Below are positions 44,929 to 54,600 of a DNA stretch of 64,000 bases, piece after piece. Source of the stretch: Pirellulales bacterium. Its GTDB lineage: Bacteria; Planctomycetota; Planctomycetia; Pirellulales; JAEUIK01. Position 1 is the first letter of the stretch; each line of letters begins with the position of its first letter. The notes below the pieces were generated by a model, which was not told the DNA's origin, made no database searches, and was given only the letters and a program-made list of their open reading frames with translations. The position numbers and the translations under genes are program-made. The DNA lies in the NCBI GenBank assembly GCA_019636335.1, contig JAHBXR010000024.1, positions 1 to 64,000 on the forward strand. The letters run 5' to 3'.

Positions 44929-45408
44929 ATGGCGGAGAGACCTGCGTTCATGACGATGTGGAACCATTTCTCCACGGTCAATGTCGATGTCGTCGGCGTG
45001 GGCAAAGTGATCGGCGGAAAGGTCGGCGTCAACGTCGAGCTAGGCGTTAAAGACCCCCAGGCGGGTTTCACCAACGCCTGCGCGATCCGGATGAGTTATT
45101 GCTTGAATAACTCCGGCAAGCCCGTTTCACGCGGTGCTTGGGCCACTGTCTCCGGCGCCGACAAGAAGTGGTACATTTATCGCGTGAAGGATCTGGTGGC
45201 CTATCTCACCCACAACTTTGGAAAACCTGACCAGGTGACCAAGAATCCGAAGTCCGCCGATTTCGCCGGACAGAAGGGGATCCTGGCGTTCCAAGTCTCA
45301 GGCTGGAGCGATGCCACCGGACATGTCACGCTCTGGGACGGGAGCATTTGCTCCGACCAATGCTTTTTCGGCAAGGCCAGCGAGGCTTCGTTGTGGACTC
45401 TGAAATAG
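44929..45408 (+). CDS. Tae4-type peptidoglycan amidase effector (orphan)
   Basis: 159 aa, start set by AAGGGAGG about 5 bases upstream of the ATG. Tae4 effectors cut the gamma-D-glutamyl-mDAP bond of peptidoglycan stems. Visible: MTMWNHF (9-14), NACAIRMSYCLNNSG (49-63) with nucleophile Cys51, GHVTLWDGSICSDQC (131-145) with His132, and Cys141-Ser-Asp143-x-Cys145. Spacing matches the Cys44/His126/Asp137 catalytic set and Cys135-Cys139 disulfide I recall for the Salmonella enzyme. There is no signal peptide, no Tai4-type immunity gene and no type VI secretion gene in the window. Confidence 0.8.
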   Translation: MAERPAFMTMWNHFSTVNVDVVGVGKVIGGKVGVNVELGVKDPQAGFTNACAIRMSYCLNNSGKPVSRGAWATVSGADKKWYIYRVKDLVAYLTHNFGKPDQVTKNPKSADFAGQKGILAFQVSGWSDATGHVTLWDGSICSDQCFFGKASEASLWTLK

Positions 45409-45597
45409 CAGTCGCTCATCATTGCCGGAGGGGGTGACAAACGGTTGCGCGCATGACTCCGCTCGACTCCATCGATCCGCGCGTTGAGTCGAGCTCGCGA
45501 TAATCGTCCGATGGTTCGATCTCTCGAGCATCGCATCCCTTGCGACCATCGGTGCTTGTAGACAATGCCCCCTCTGATGAGCGCCGCTGCGAAATCT

Positions 45598-45891
45598 TCA
45601 ACGGGGTGCAGACGCGAATTTGTGCCCGCACTCGCAGGCAAAGCGTCGCGACGGAGATTGTCGCTTGCACACCGGACAGGTCTTCAGCCAGGCCGGTTTG
45701 ACGGCGGGCGCCGCGACCGCCGCCGGCGCTGCCTCGCGCGCTGCCTTCTGGGCGGCAAACTGCTCGGCGCTCTCGCGCGAGAGGGCGCATTGCGGGTGGA
45801 TTCCGCTGGCAGAGTACACCGCTTTGTCGCAGACCGGACAGCGTTTGCGCGCGACTTCCGGCGCAGCAGGAATCGGCTTCTTATCGCTCAC
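45598..45891 (-). CDS. Double zinc-ribbon protein
   Basis: 97 aa. Two likely zinc sites: CPVC...HPQC in the N-terminal half (RKRCPVCDKAVYSASGIHPQ) and CPVC...CECGH at the C-terminus (WLKTCPVCKRQSPSRRFACE). They are joined by an Ala-rich linker of about 30 residues. It is probably a small nucleic-acid- or protein-binding adaptor; no named family. It is convergent with the tae4 gene. GC content is like the chromosome. Confidence 0.7.
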   Translation of the reverse strand: MSDKKPIPAAPEVARKRCPVCDKAVYSASGIHPQCALSRESAEQFAAQKAAREAAPAAVAAPAVKPAWLKTCPVCKRQSPSRRFACECGHKFASAPR

Positions 45892-46256
45892 AACTGGTCT
45901 CCTTCGCCTGATGGTGCTGAGTCGCGTCAGCCCGGATCTATGGAGGAAGGCTCGGGAGTAGGCTGCTCAAAAGTCAGCCTGCATAGATGGGGGATGTACA
46001 CATCATTATCGCCTTCTGACGGTCGAGTCGCAATCGAGAAAGGCCGGCCAAAGCGCGAACGGCCCGCCCTGAATCTCGTCTGTACTCTCACGCGGCCGTT
46101 TGCTGCCCACGCATGTGACCGCACTGCGGCCCTCTTGCGAACGGCGAAAAGGGTCCGTTCGCAAGGAACCAATTCAAGTGGTCCGTGTCTGTACGAGGAG
46201 CGGACGATCGCCCCACTTGACGAAGCCCGCGGCAGCATGCTCAAAAGGGCAAACCT
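45892..46256. other. Spacer upstream of tRNA-Ser
   Basis: No gene is supported. It contains a perfect 10-bp inverted repeat, TTGCGAACGG (46135-46144) and CCGTTCGCAA (46155-46164), around a 10-base loop, about 90 bases before the tRNA. It lacks a T-run, so a terminator is unlikely; a leader structure or binding site is possible. Confidence 0.45.
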
Positions 46257-46343
46257 GGACGGGTGGCCGAGTGGTCTAAGGCGGCGGTCTTGAAAACCGC
46301 TGGGTGGGAAACTGCCCCGGGGGTTCGAATCCCTCCCCGTCCG
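46257..46343 (+). tRNA. tRNA-Ser(UGA)
   Basis: 87 nt with long variable arm, as expected for tRNA-Ser. Acceptor GGACGGG/CCCGTCC, discriminator G; D-arm begins GGCC; anticodon stem GCGGT/ACCGC with loop CTTGAAA, anticodon TGA (46291-46293); T-arm GGGGG-TTCGAAT-CCCTC. CCA is not encoded. It decodes UCA and other UCN codons. CTTTTTGG follows the 3' end. Confidence 0.95.
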
Positions 46344-46471
46344 CTTTTTGGCCCGAGCCGAAAAAAGCGGAGCCGTGGAGTAGGCGAGCAGGAGATCAGG
46401 CCTCGGACGAGGTGCTCCACGGCGGTCTACTGTTCCACTGCTCTTCTACTGCCGGCGGATCTTCTACTCCT

Positions 46472-47482
46472 CTACTGCCGGCGGGCGACCACGAAGTAGG
46501 TGAGCTGCTCGAGCACCTGTCGGGCGTCGCTCGGGGAGAGAATCTCCAGCTCCGCTCGGGCCATGCCCGCGAAGTCGTCGGCCCGGCCGCGAGCGTACTC
46601 GATGGCGTCGCTCGCCTGGAACCACGAGTCGAGCGCCGCGCGGCGAGCGCCCGGCTCTCCCTGCGAACTGAGCACTGCGTCGAACTCGCGGCGGCGCGCT
46701 TCGTCGAGCGTGCGGCGCAGGTAGATCAGCGGCAGCGTCATCTTCTGCTGGGCCAGATCCGTGCCGAGCGATTTGCCGGTTTGCTCCTCTTCGCCCAGCA
46801 GGTCGAGCAAGTCGTCGGTGATCTGGAACGAGTTGCCCAGGTAGCGGCCATAACGATCGAGCGCCACTTGCACCTTCTCGTCGGCCCCAGAGAGAAACGC
46901 CCCCAACTGGCAGCAGCAGGCGCAGAGTTCCGAGGTCTTCCCCTCGATGATGCTCAGATACTCCTCCTCATCGAGCGCCAGGTAACCGCGGCGATTGATC
47001 TGCCGCAACTCCCCTTCGCAGACGATGTTCGTCGCCCGGCCGATCAACTGGCAGGCACGGGTGCTGGGGAGCGTGCTGGCCAGGTAGAACGAGTGCGTGA
47101 AGAGGTAATCGCCGAGCAGCACGCTCGCCTGGTTGTCCCAACGGGCGTTGGCCGTCGGTCGATGTCGCCGCATGTCGGCGTCGTCGAGCACGTCGTCGTG
47201 AACGAGCGTCGCCGTGTGAATCATCTCGACCACCGCAGCGATCGTATGATGATCGGCGGTCAGCTCGCCGCACGCCTTGCCGGCCAACAGCACCAGCGCC
47301 GGCCGCAGCCGCTTGCCCCCCAGTTGAAAACCGTGCTGCACCAACTCGTCGACGAACGGATAGTCGTTGCGTAGCTCTGCCCGCAACACCTCTTCGGCGG
47401 CGCGCAGGTCGTCGCGGATCGGGGCGTACACGGCATCGAGCCGCGGTCGCGAGGCGGCAACATCCGGGGTCGTCGAACTCAT
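46472..47482 (-). CDS. Polyprenyl diphosphate synthase
   Basis: 336 aa. A trans-prenyltransferase: first Asp-rich motif HDDVLDD (95-101), second DDLLD (223-227), GGKRLRP (55-61) and GKT/GRYLGNSFQITDD. Small residues (Ala91, Thr92) before the first motif suggest a long-chain product such as octaprenyl or similar quinone side chains rather than farnesyl. It is on the minus strand, 45 bases before moaC's end, so the two may share a transcript. Confidence 0.9.
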   Translation of the reverse strand: MSSTTPDVAASRPRLDAVYAPIRDDLRAAEEVLRAELRNDYPFVDELVQHGFQLGGKRLRPALVLLAGKACGELTADHHTIAAVVEMIHTATLVHDDVLDDADMRRHRPTANARWDNQASVLLGDYLFTHSFYLASTLPSTRACQLIGRATNIVCEGELRQINRRGYLALDEEEYLSIIEGKTSELCACCCQLGAFLSGADEKVQVALDRYGRYLGNSFQITDDLLDLLGEEEQTGKSLGTDLAQQKMTLPLIYLRRTLDEARRREFDAVLSSQGEPGARRAALDSWFQASDAIEYARGRADDFAGMARAELEILSPSDARQVLEQLTYFVVARRQ

Positions 47483-47527
47483 GGACTCATTTCCTTGTGG
47501 TCGCGCGGGCCACTTGCCCGCGTGTGG

Positions 47528-48016
<489 letters not shown>

Positions 48017-48240
48017 AGGTACAAACTCGGACCGATCGTAGCGCATCACTTATCGCAGGAGGGGGGGCGCCCCGCGTCACAGCAACCGCAATCGGGAGAT
48101 TGGAGACAACACTCAACCGCTTGCGGAACAGAGATTTCCGACCATGCGGCGCGCTGGGGTCAATTCTATTGGCCGCCCGACTACCGTCCAGGGGGTAACT
48201 CTCACTCTGGTATCGAGTTGGGTGGCATCGCCTGGCGGTT

Positions 48241-49887
48241 TTATGGCCGCGGCGGCGCGGGAATTTCGTTCGACGGCGCGGGATTCAATTCGTAGAGTCG
48301 AGTGAGCCAAACCCCCTGGCAGCTCGTTTCGGCACGGACACGCGCCCCGCGGAGCAGCTTCTCGACCGCGGGCAGATCGGCCTGACGCCGGTAGACGAGC
48401 GCGTACCGGCTCGCGTTCGGCCCGGGAGTTCGAGTGGCGTCCCAGCCGACCAGGCTCCCGCCGGCGGCGACGAAGCCGGGCGAAGAGGCCTCGACCGAAG
48501 CGGCCTGAAACGGCGCCAGGTGGGGAGCGTAAAAGATCGGCGTGCCGGCGGACTCGGCGGCGGCCAGCTCGAGCATCTCTTCCGTCACCGAATCGCCCCA
48601 GTAGGTCGTCTCGAAACCCAGGCGACTTGCGCCAGGCAATCCGTCCACCAGCGCGTTGTAGTAGCTGAGTTGCACCGGATGATACATCGCCAAGCCCACG
48701 GCCTGCGCGGCCAACAGCAATGTCAGCGCACCACCCCGCACCGCGACGGGCCACAAGGCGAACCGCGAATGCTCGAAGAGCCACTGCGCGCCAACGCCCA
48801 CGGCCACGGACCAGAGCGGCACCGCCACCAGGAACAGACGGATACCGTCGTAGACGGGCGTTCCCGGCACGCTGAAAACACCCAGGATGAACAGGAATGC
48901 CGCGGCCACGAGCGATAGCAACGGATCGCGCCACCAGCGGCGTCCGCCTCCCCACAACCCGGCGAGCCCCAACAAAAGAAAACCCACCGGCAACGTCACG
49001 GCGAACATCAGCCACGGATAGTGCCAGGGGGCGTCGACGTCACGCCAGACTTGCCCCAGGTAGTAGACGTGCAAGGCCTGCCGCTGTGTCGAGGAGGAGA
49101 CGTAGGAGAAAATCCGCTCGACCGGCGCGTACCATAGCCAGGGCCAGAGCACGAAGAAGGTCACACCACCGACGGCTCCCCAGATCAGAATCGGCAGCCA
49201 GGCCCGACGGCGCAGGCGCCAGACGAGCCACGCGATGCCGATGGGGCCCAGCAGCAGCCCCTGGAACTTGGTCGCTAGCGCCAGCCCCCAGACGAAGCCC
49301 GCCAACACGATGTTCCGCGGCCGAGCCCCCGCCTCGACCGCTTTGGCCAAGGCAACGATCGCGGCGAACTGCGTCAGCGCGGTGATGGTATCGAGCGTGG
49401 CGAAGTGGGCATCGGCAAAGGCCCGGGGCGAAAGCGCCACGGCGACCGCCGCCACCGTGCCCCCCAGCTCGCCCGTCACCTGCAGCGAGGTCCAGCCCGC
49501 GAGAAACACCAGGCAGCCGAAGGCCAGCGCGGGAGCGAAACGGCCGGCGATCACGGCCACCGCAAACGGTTCATCGGGAACGTCGTCGAACAGATGGTGC
49601 GTCCATCCCAGCACCCAGCGCCCCAGCGGGGGATGGGGCGTCATCCAACCGTAGTTCTGCTCGACGTGCGCCGCGCGAAAAAAGTCGAGCCCCTGGAGTT
49701 GCAGAGCGCGCACGAGCGACTTGCCCGCCTGGACGTCGTAGAACTCGTCGCAGGTGATACCGGGGTCGCCGAGCGTCAGCAGCACCCCTAGCGTGGCCAC
49801 CAGCGCCACGACCAGCGGACCCAACCAGCGGGGTCGCCACCTGGTGTGGACGGTAGATGAGGGCCTGCGAGCGTCAACTGCGGTCAT
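48241..49887 (-). CDS. GT39/ArnT-type membrane glycosyltransferase
   Basis: 548 aa with about ten membrane segments. The first periplasmic loop carries DPGITCDEFYDVQAGKSLVR (residues about 41-60) with the D-E-x-Y-type acidic motif of polyprenyl-phosphate-dependent glycosyltransferases. RWVLGWTHHLFDDVPDEP and FADAHFATLDTITA (second conserved loop) also fit. It transfers sugar from a lipid carrier outside the membrane; acceptor unknown. The C-terminal ~170 residues are soluble. It stands alone upstream of moaC on the minus strand. Confidence 0.82.
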   Translation of the reverse strand: MTAVDARRPSSTVHTRWRPRWLGPLVVALVATLGVLLTLGDPGITCDEFYDVQAGKSLVRALQLQGLDFFRAAHVEQNYGWMTPHPPLGRWVLGWTHHLFDDVPDEPFAVAVIAGRFAPALAFGCLVFLAGWTSLQVTGELGGTVAAVAVALSPRAFADAHFATLDTITALTQFAAIVALAKAVEAGARPRNIVLAGFVWGLALATKFQGLLLGPIGIAWLVWRLRRRAWLPILIWGAVGGVTFFVLWPWLWYAPVERIFSYVSSSTQRQALHVYYLGQVWRDVDAPWHYPWLMFAVTLPVGFLLLGLAGLWGGGRRWWRDPLLSLVAAAFLFILGVFSVPGTPVYDGIRLFLVAVPLWSVAVGVGAQWLFEHSRFALWPVAVRGGALTLLLAAQAVGLAMYHPVQLSYYNALVDGLPGASRLGFETTYWGDSVTEEMLELAAAESAGTPIFYAPHLAPFQAASVEASSPGFVAAGGSLVGWDATRTPGPNASRYALVYRRQADLPAVEKLLRGARVRAETSCQGVWLTRLYELNPAPSNEIPAPPRP

Positions 49888-50084
49888 CGAAACACGCGCC
49901 GTGCTGGAACGAGCGGGCAGCCGAGTCGCCGGCCCCCGAATCTAGCATCGTAACCAGGACGCCTGCCGCCGGGCAGTCGGCCCCCCGCGCAAGGACGCCC
50001 CACGTTTGGAGCAACCTTTGGCACTGACGCGGTCGATTCGGCCAGGTCGCCGGCCACGTCTCGCACTCGCGTGCTCGCACAAAA

Positions 50085-50121
50085 TGAAAAAAGCCGCCGC
50101 GGGGGTCAGCCGCGACGGCTT
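50085..50121 (-). terminator. Rho-independent terminator of the HTH-receiver gene
   Basis: On the minus strand AAGCCGTCGCGGC pairs with GCCGCGGCGGCTT around a short loop, followed by TTTTTT (bases 50087-50092 read as A on the plus strand). It lies about 60 bases past the stop of the HTH-receiver gene. A strong stem plus T-run makes this the clearest terminator in the window. Confidence 0.85.
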
Positions 50122-50180
50122 GGATATTCGATCGGCGAGTTGGGGAGCTGCAAGGAGAGTCTTGCGGGCGCACGTTCCGC

Positions 50181-50753
50181 TTAGACGAGCTCTTTGCGGG
50201 CACCGATCAGCGTTCGGAGACGCTCGGCCAACAAGGCGGCGTCGAACGGCTTCTTGAAAGTCTCGTTGATGCTCGAGCGATCGAAGCTGTGCGTCTCGCC
50301 GTCGTCCGGCAGCAGAGCGATCAAGATCGTCTCGGCATACTCGTTGTTGCGACGCAGGTTCTGGCAGATCTGCAACGACTCGGTGCGGCCGATCGAGAAG
50401 TCGACGATGATGCAATCCGGGTGCAGGCTCTCGGCCTGGATGCCGGCTTCGAAGCCGCTGGCGGCAGTCGCGACCTTGAACGAACGCTCGGCGGGGAGCG
50501 CACGCTTCAGGTTTTCGATCAGGACCTGGTCCTGCGCCACGATCAGCACCTTGGCCATTGCCTCGTCTTCGAGGTCGCCCAAGGGCATGCCGTGCTCTTT
50601 GAGGAAGCGAATCAAATACTCACGCGGAATCCGGCGGTCTTGTGAACCGGGGATGCGGTAACCCTTCAAGCGACCCGAGTCAAACCATTTGCTGACCGTG
50701 CGCGGGGCCACCTTACAGATCTTAGCGACCTGACCAGTAGTGAAAACCTTCAT
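50181..50753 (-). CDS. HTH-receiver (response-regulator-like) protein
   Basis: 190 aa from the ATG at 50753 with GGAGAG upstream. The N-terminal 55 residues are an excisionase/MerR-like helix-turn-helix (FTTGQVAKICKVAPRTVSKW, then DSGRLKGYRIPGSQDRRIPR). Residues 66-190 form a receiver fold with phospho-Asp118 (CIIVDFS) and Lys167/168 (FKKPF). The usual acidic pair after strand 1 is reduced to A73-Q74-D75, so phosphorylation may be weak or lost. DNA-binding first, receiver second is the reverse of standard order. Confidence 0.8.
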   Translation of the reverse strand: MKVFTTGQVAKICKVAPRTVSKWFDSGRLKGYRIPGSQDRRIPREYLIRFLKEHGMPLGDLEDEAMAKVLIVAQDQVLIENLKRALPAERSFKVATAASGFEAGIQAESLHPDCIIVDFSIGRTESLQICQNLRRNNEYAETILIALLPDDGETHSFDRSSINETFKKPFDAALLAERLRTLIGARKELV

Positions 50754-51664
50754 TGCAGGCTCTCCAAATAACGTGCGCTTGATTTCTGGAATGCGTCCCG
50801 CGCTTTTGCCGCGGAACCAGCTCATCCCTTGCTTGCGGGTTTGGTGGCCGTGTCTCGCTCCTTCATCGCCGGCTGGGGTTCAGCCGGCCGGCCGCAAGCA
50901 TCTGGGCCGGGACAAGCTCTTCTTGCTCTCTGTTCTTTCTGCGGTGGCTCTGGCTCAGCTCCCTCTGGACCGCGCCGTACTGCTAGCATCGGCAAGCAGG
51001 TTATGCGGAAGTCAGCGAAAATCCGTAAAATAGAGAGACTGCGTTTTGAGCCTCTCTCGATCCGGATCGTTCCTGAAGTGCGGCACAACCGCTCGACGAC
51101 GAGCGGTGGACGCAGGGGTAGAACGCCGCTCCTAAAGCCTCATCGGCAAAAGGATGGCCAAGGCATGACCGTTTGGGCAGGTTCCCCCCTGCAACCTGCC
51201 CGAGTGCTCGCGATCTGGCGAACCAGACGCGTCACGAAGGCAGGTCTTCCGTCAGTTAGTTTCGAGTCTTCGTGGGGCAACTCTTTAGAAAGATTCGCGT
51301 GTCGTAGGGGCGAGTCCGATCAAGTGACCCCTAACGGCCGTGGCAAAGTTGACGCTGGCGAGGAATCTGCGCGTCAAAGCCTTGGCGGCCTTCGGGTTGA
51401 CGAGGGCACCCAGCGAGACTTTGACGGCCGTAGCGTTCGCGACCGTGGCCGCAAAATCTTCCAAGTTCGCCACGCTTGCGACGAAATGGAACGGTGAAAT
51501 CGAACGATGGAGTCGTGCCGCGGGCACGGAATGTGCGCCCTAAAGGGATTAACGGGGAACCCGTCGGCGACTTGTCGCCCGTCGCGCGCACGGATCACGC
51601 CACGAAAAAGATGTCGCCGCGCCGAATAAAAATCTTCGCCGCGACTCGGTAGCAGCGTTCGCGG
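50754..51664. other. 911-bp gene-free region with two hairpins
   Basis: No gene is convincing. Two good hairpins are present: ACCGCTCG-ACGA-CGAGCGGT (51088-51107) and GGGCAGGTT-9 bases-AACCTGCCC (51175-51201). The right part includes a minus-strand frame (51285-51527) with plausible composition but no start, ribosome-binding site or family. It lies between the smc end and the HTH-receiver start and should contain the latter's promoter. Confidence 0.45.
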
Positions 51665-54600
51665 CTAGGCCGCTTGCGTCTCGTCGTGGTCGGCGGGGGG
51701 GGAATCTTCCGCACTGGCACCACGCGGTCGGAAACGAATCTCGCCGTTGTCGCTGACATCTTCGAACCGGACCGAAACCCGTTTCGAGACTCCCGTCTCC
51801 TGCATCGTCACGCCGTAAAGCGTGGTGGCACAGGTCATCGTCTTCTTCGAGTGGGTAACGATGATGAACTGGGTCCAGGCCAGGAACTCTTTCAATACGC
51901 CGATGAATCGCTCGATGTTCGCTTCGTCGAGCGCGGCGTCGACTTCGTCCAGCACGCAGAAGGGACTGGGCCGACTGCGGAAGATGGCCAAGAGCAGCGC
52001 GACGCAGGTCATCGTCTTTTCGCCACCGCTCAGCAGCGAGATGCTGCGCGGCTCCTTGCCCGGCGGCCGCGCGACGATCTCCACCCCGCTATCGAGGATG
52101 TCGACGTCCTGCTCGAGCACGATGTCGGCATGCCCCCCCCCGAACAGCTTGCGGAACAACACCTGGAAGTGTCCGCGGACGGTTTCCAGGGTGGTGGCAA
52201 ACAGCTTGCGGCTGTCGGCGTTGATTTTGACGATGATCTGTTCGAGCGACGCCTTGGCCGAGGCGAGATCGTCGTACTGCGACTTGAGGTTCGTGAAACG
52301 GGTCTCGAGCTCGGTCACTTCGTCGAGCGCCTCGAGATTCACGCTGCCGATGTTCTGCAGCTTGCGGCGCAGCTCGGCGATCTCTTGATCGATCTGCGCC
52401 CGTTCCCGCTGCTCTTCCTCGGAGGGGGTGTGCTGCAACTCGGCCAGCTCGATGCCGTAGTCGTCGCGCAGCCGCGAGGCCAGCGTATCGCGCTGCATGC
52501 GCAGCTCGTTGGCGGCGAGATCCTCGGCGTGCAGCTTGTCTTGCACGACGCGGGCCTGCGCACGCTGTTCCTGCGCCACCTGAGTGTGCTGCGTGCGTTC
52601 GTCGCGCAACTGCTCGCGGCGGGCTATCAGCAGCACGATTTCGCCCCCCCAGCGTTCCTTCTGCAGGTAGAGCTCGGCCACGTGCGATTCGGTCCGCAGG
52701 ATCGACTGCTGGGCCTGCGCCGCACGCGCGCCGCAGTCGGCAAGCTGCGCCCGATTCTCTTCCAGCGAACGCTGTCGCTCCAGTTGATCCTGGCGATAGC
52801 GCTCCATCTGCACGCGCAGGCTGGCGAGCCGCTCTTCGCTCTTGGCCAACTGCACCTTGACCGAGGTGGCTTCCCGGCTGCGAGCGAGGCGATCCTCGTC
52901 CAGCTCGTCGATCTCGCGCGAGGCCTCGGCGATCAATACCTCGAGCTCGGACAACAACTGCTCGTTGGCGATCAGCTCGCGGCTGCCGCGTTCGTAGGCC
53001 TGCGTGCTGCTGGAGAGTAGCGTTTCTGCGTCGGCTAGCTCCTGGGCCAACTGGGTAGCTTGCTCATCGTGCCGGGCAAGTTGCGCCTCGGCCGCCTGGC
53101 TGGCAACTCGGCCCTCGGACAGCTTGTCGAGCGCCTCCTGGTGGGCCGTGATCAGGCTCGTCGAACGTTGTTCCCACTCGGTCACCTCCGACTCGAGCAG
53201 GTTCACGCCGATCGACAGCTCGCCGATGTGTACCTCGGCGTCGGCAATCTGCTGCCGCAGGGCGCGCAGCTCGCTGCGCCGCGAGATGATGCCGGTCCCC
53301 CCCTGACTGCGGCCGACGAGCAGGCGACCATCGGTCGTCGCGACCTCGCCCGCCCGCGTCACGAAGGTCACGTTTCGTCCCGGCGCCTCGCCGGCGAGTT
53401 CCAGCGCGATGGCGAGCGATTCGACGAACCACGTCTCGCCGAGCAACTGCTGGGCCAGGGTGGCGAAATCGGGAGCGGCTTCGACCAGGCGATCGGCCCG
53501 CCCCAAGACGCCGGAACGCCCGGTGAAGTCGAGATCCGACGACGTCGCGCGATCCCCCGAGTCGTCCAAACGCAAGACACCGACGGGACCAGCCAGTTGC
53601 CGAGACCAATTCGCCAGTTCGGCCAACCAGGCAGGGTCGTTGGACGCGATGAAGTATTGTGCCACTGCTCCGAGCGCGGCATCGACGAGCGGCGCCATTT
53701 CGACCCCTGCCTGCAGGCGGTCGGCGACGAGCCCGCGCGTCTGCTTCCAGAAGCTCTCGGCGTCGCCATGCACCTGATCGAGCACCTGCTTCACGCCGGC
53801 GCCGAGCCCTTCCTGTCGCAACTCGAGTTCTTCGAGGAGCGTGGCACGCTCGTGGGCAGCCGTGCGGCGCTGTTGCGCCTGGTGCAACTCGCCGATACGG
53901 GCGCCGAGCTTGGCGCGGCGTTCGGCCAATCCCGCTTGAGCCTGCACGAGCTCGCGCTGGCGTGCGTGGACCGCCTCGCTGGCAGCTTGCTGCTGCCCGC
54001 GCGCCGCGTCGACCGCTTGCGACAAGGCGGCTCGTTCGGTCGAGAGGGCCGCTTGGCGCTGAGTCAGGCGTTCGCTGGCCACCTGAGCGCTCGTGGCCTG
54101 CGATTCGTGCGATTTGATCTCGCTCGTCCAGCGGGCGGCCGATCGCATGGCATCCATGTGCGACCCGCGGCGGATCTCGTTTCGCGAGCGCAACTCCTGC
54201 AGCTGCGCCGTCAATTGCGCCACGAGCCGCTCGTCGTCGGCCACGCGACGTCGGATCGCCTGATGCTCGGCATCAGCTTCGGCGAACTGCTGCGAGGCGT
54301 CGACGAGCTGATTCTCGACATCCCCCGCGCGTACGCTCATGGTGGCCACGTGGCGGCGCAGCCGCTCGGCCTGCGCTTCCAGGTCGCCCAGACGACCACG
54401 TTCGTGATCGATGGTCGATTCGCTCGTGGCGATGCGCTCGCGGCATACGGCCAACTGTGCTTCGGCCGCGCGAATCGCTTCGCCGATTGCGCTGATCTCG
54501 ACGTCGTGGCTCAAAGACTGTGCTTCGAGCGTTTCCGCACTCGCGTCGAGGAGGGTCGCTTCTTCGGTCAACGTCCGCACGGTCGAGAGCCGCGCGTCGA

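Noticed and set aside
46263..46499. 78-aa frame over the tRNA-Ser gene
   Set aside because: Translation of tRNA sequence; not a gene.
50829..51497. 222-aa plus-strand frame
   Set aside because: No family, low complexity and no ribosome-binding site; it covers hairpins and promoter sequence.
51285..51527. 80-aa minus-strand frame with plausible composition
   Set aside because: No start context or recognisable family; kept only as a remark in the spacer entry.
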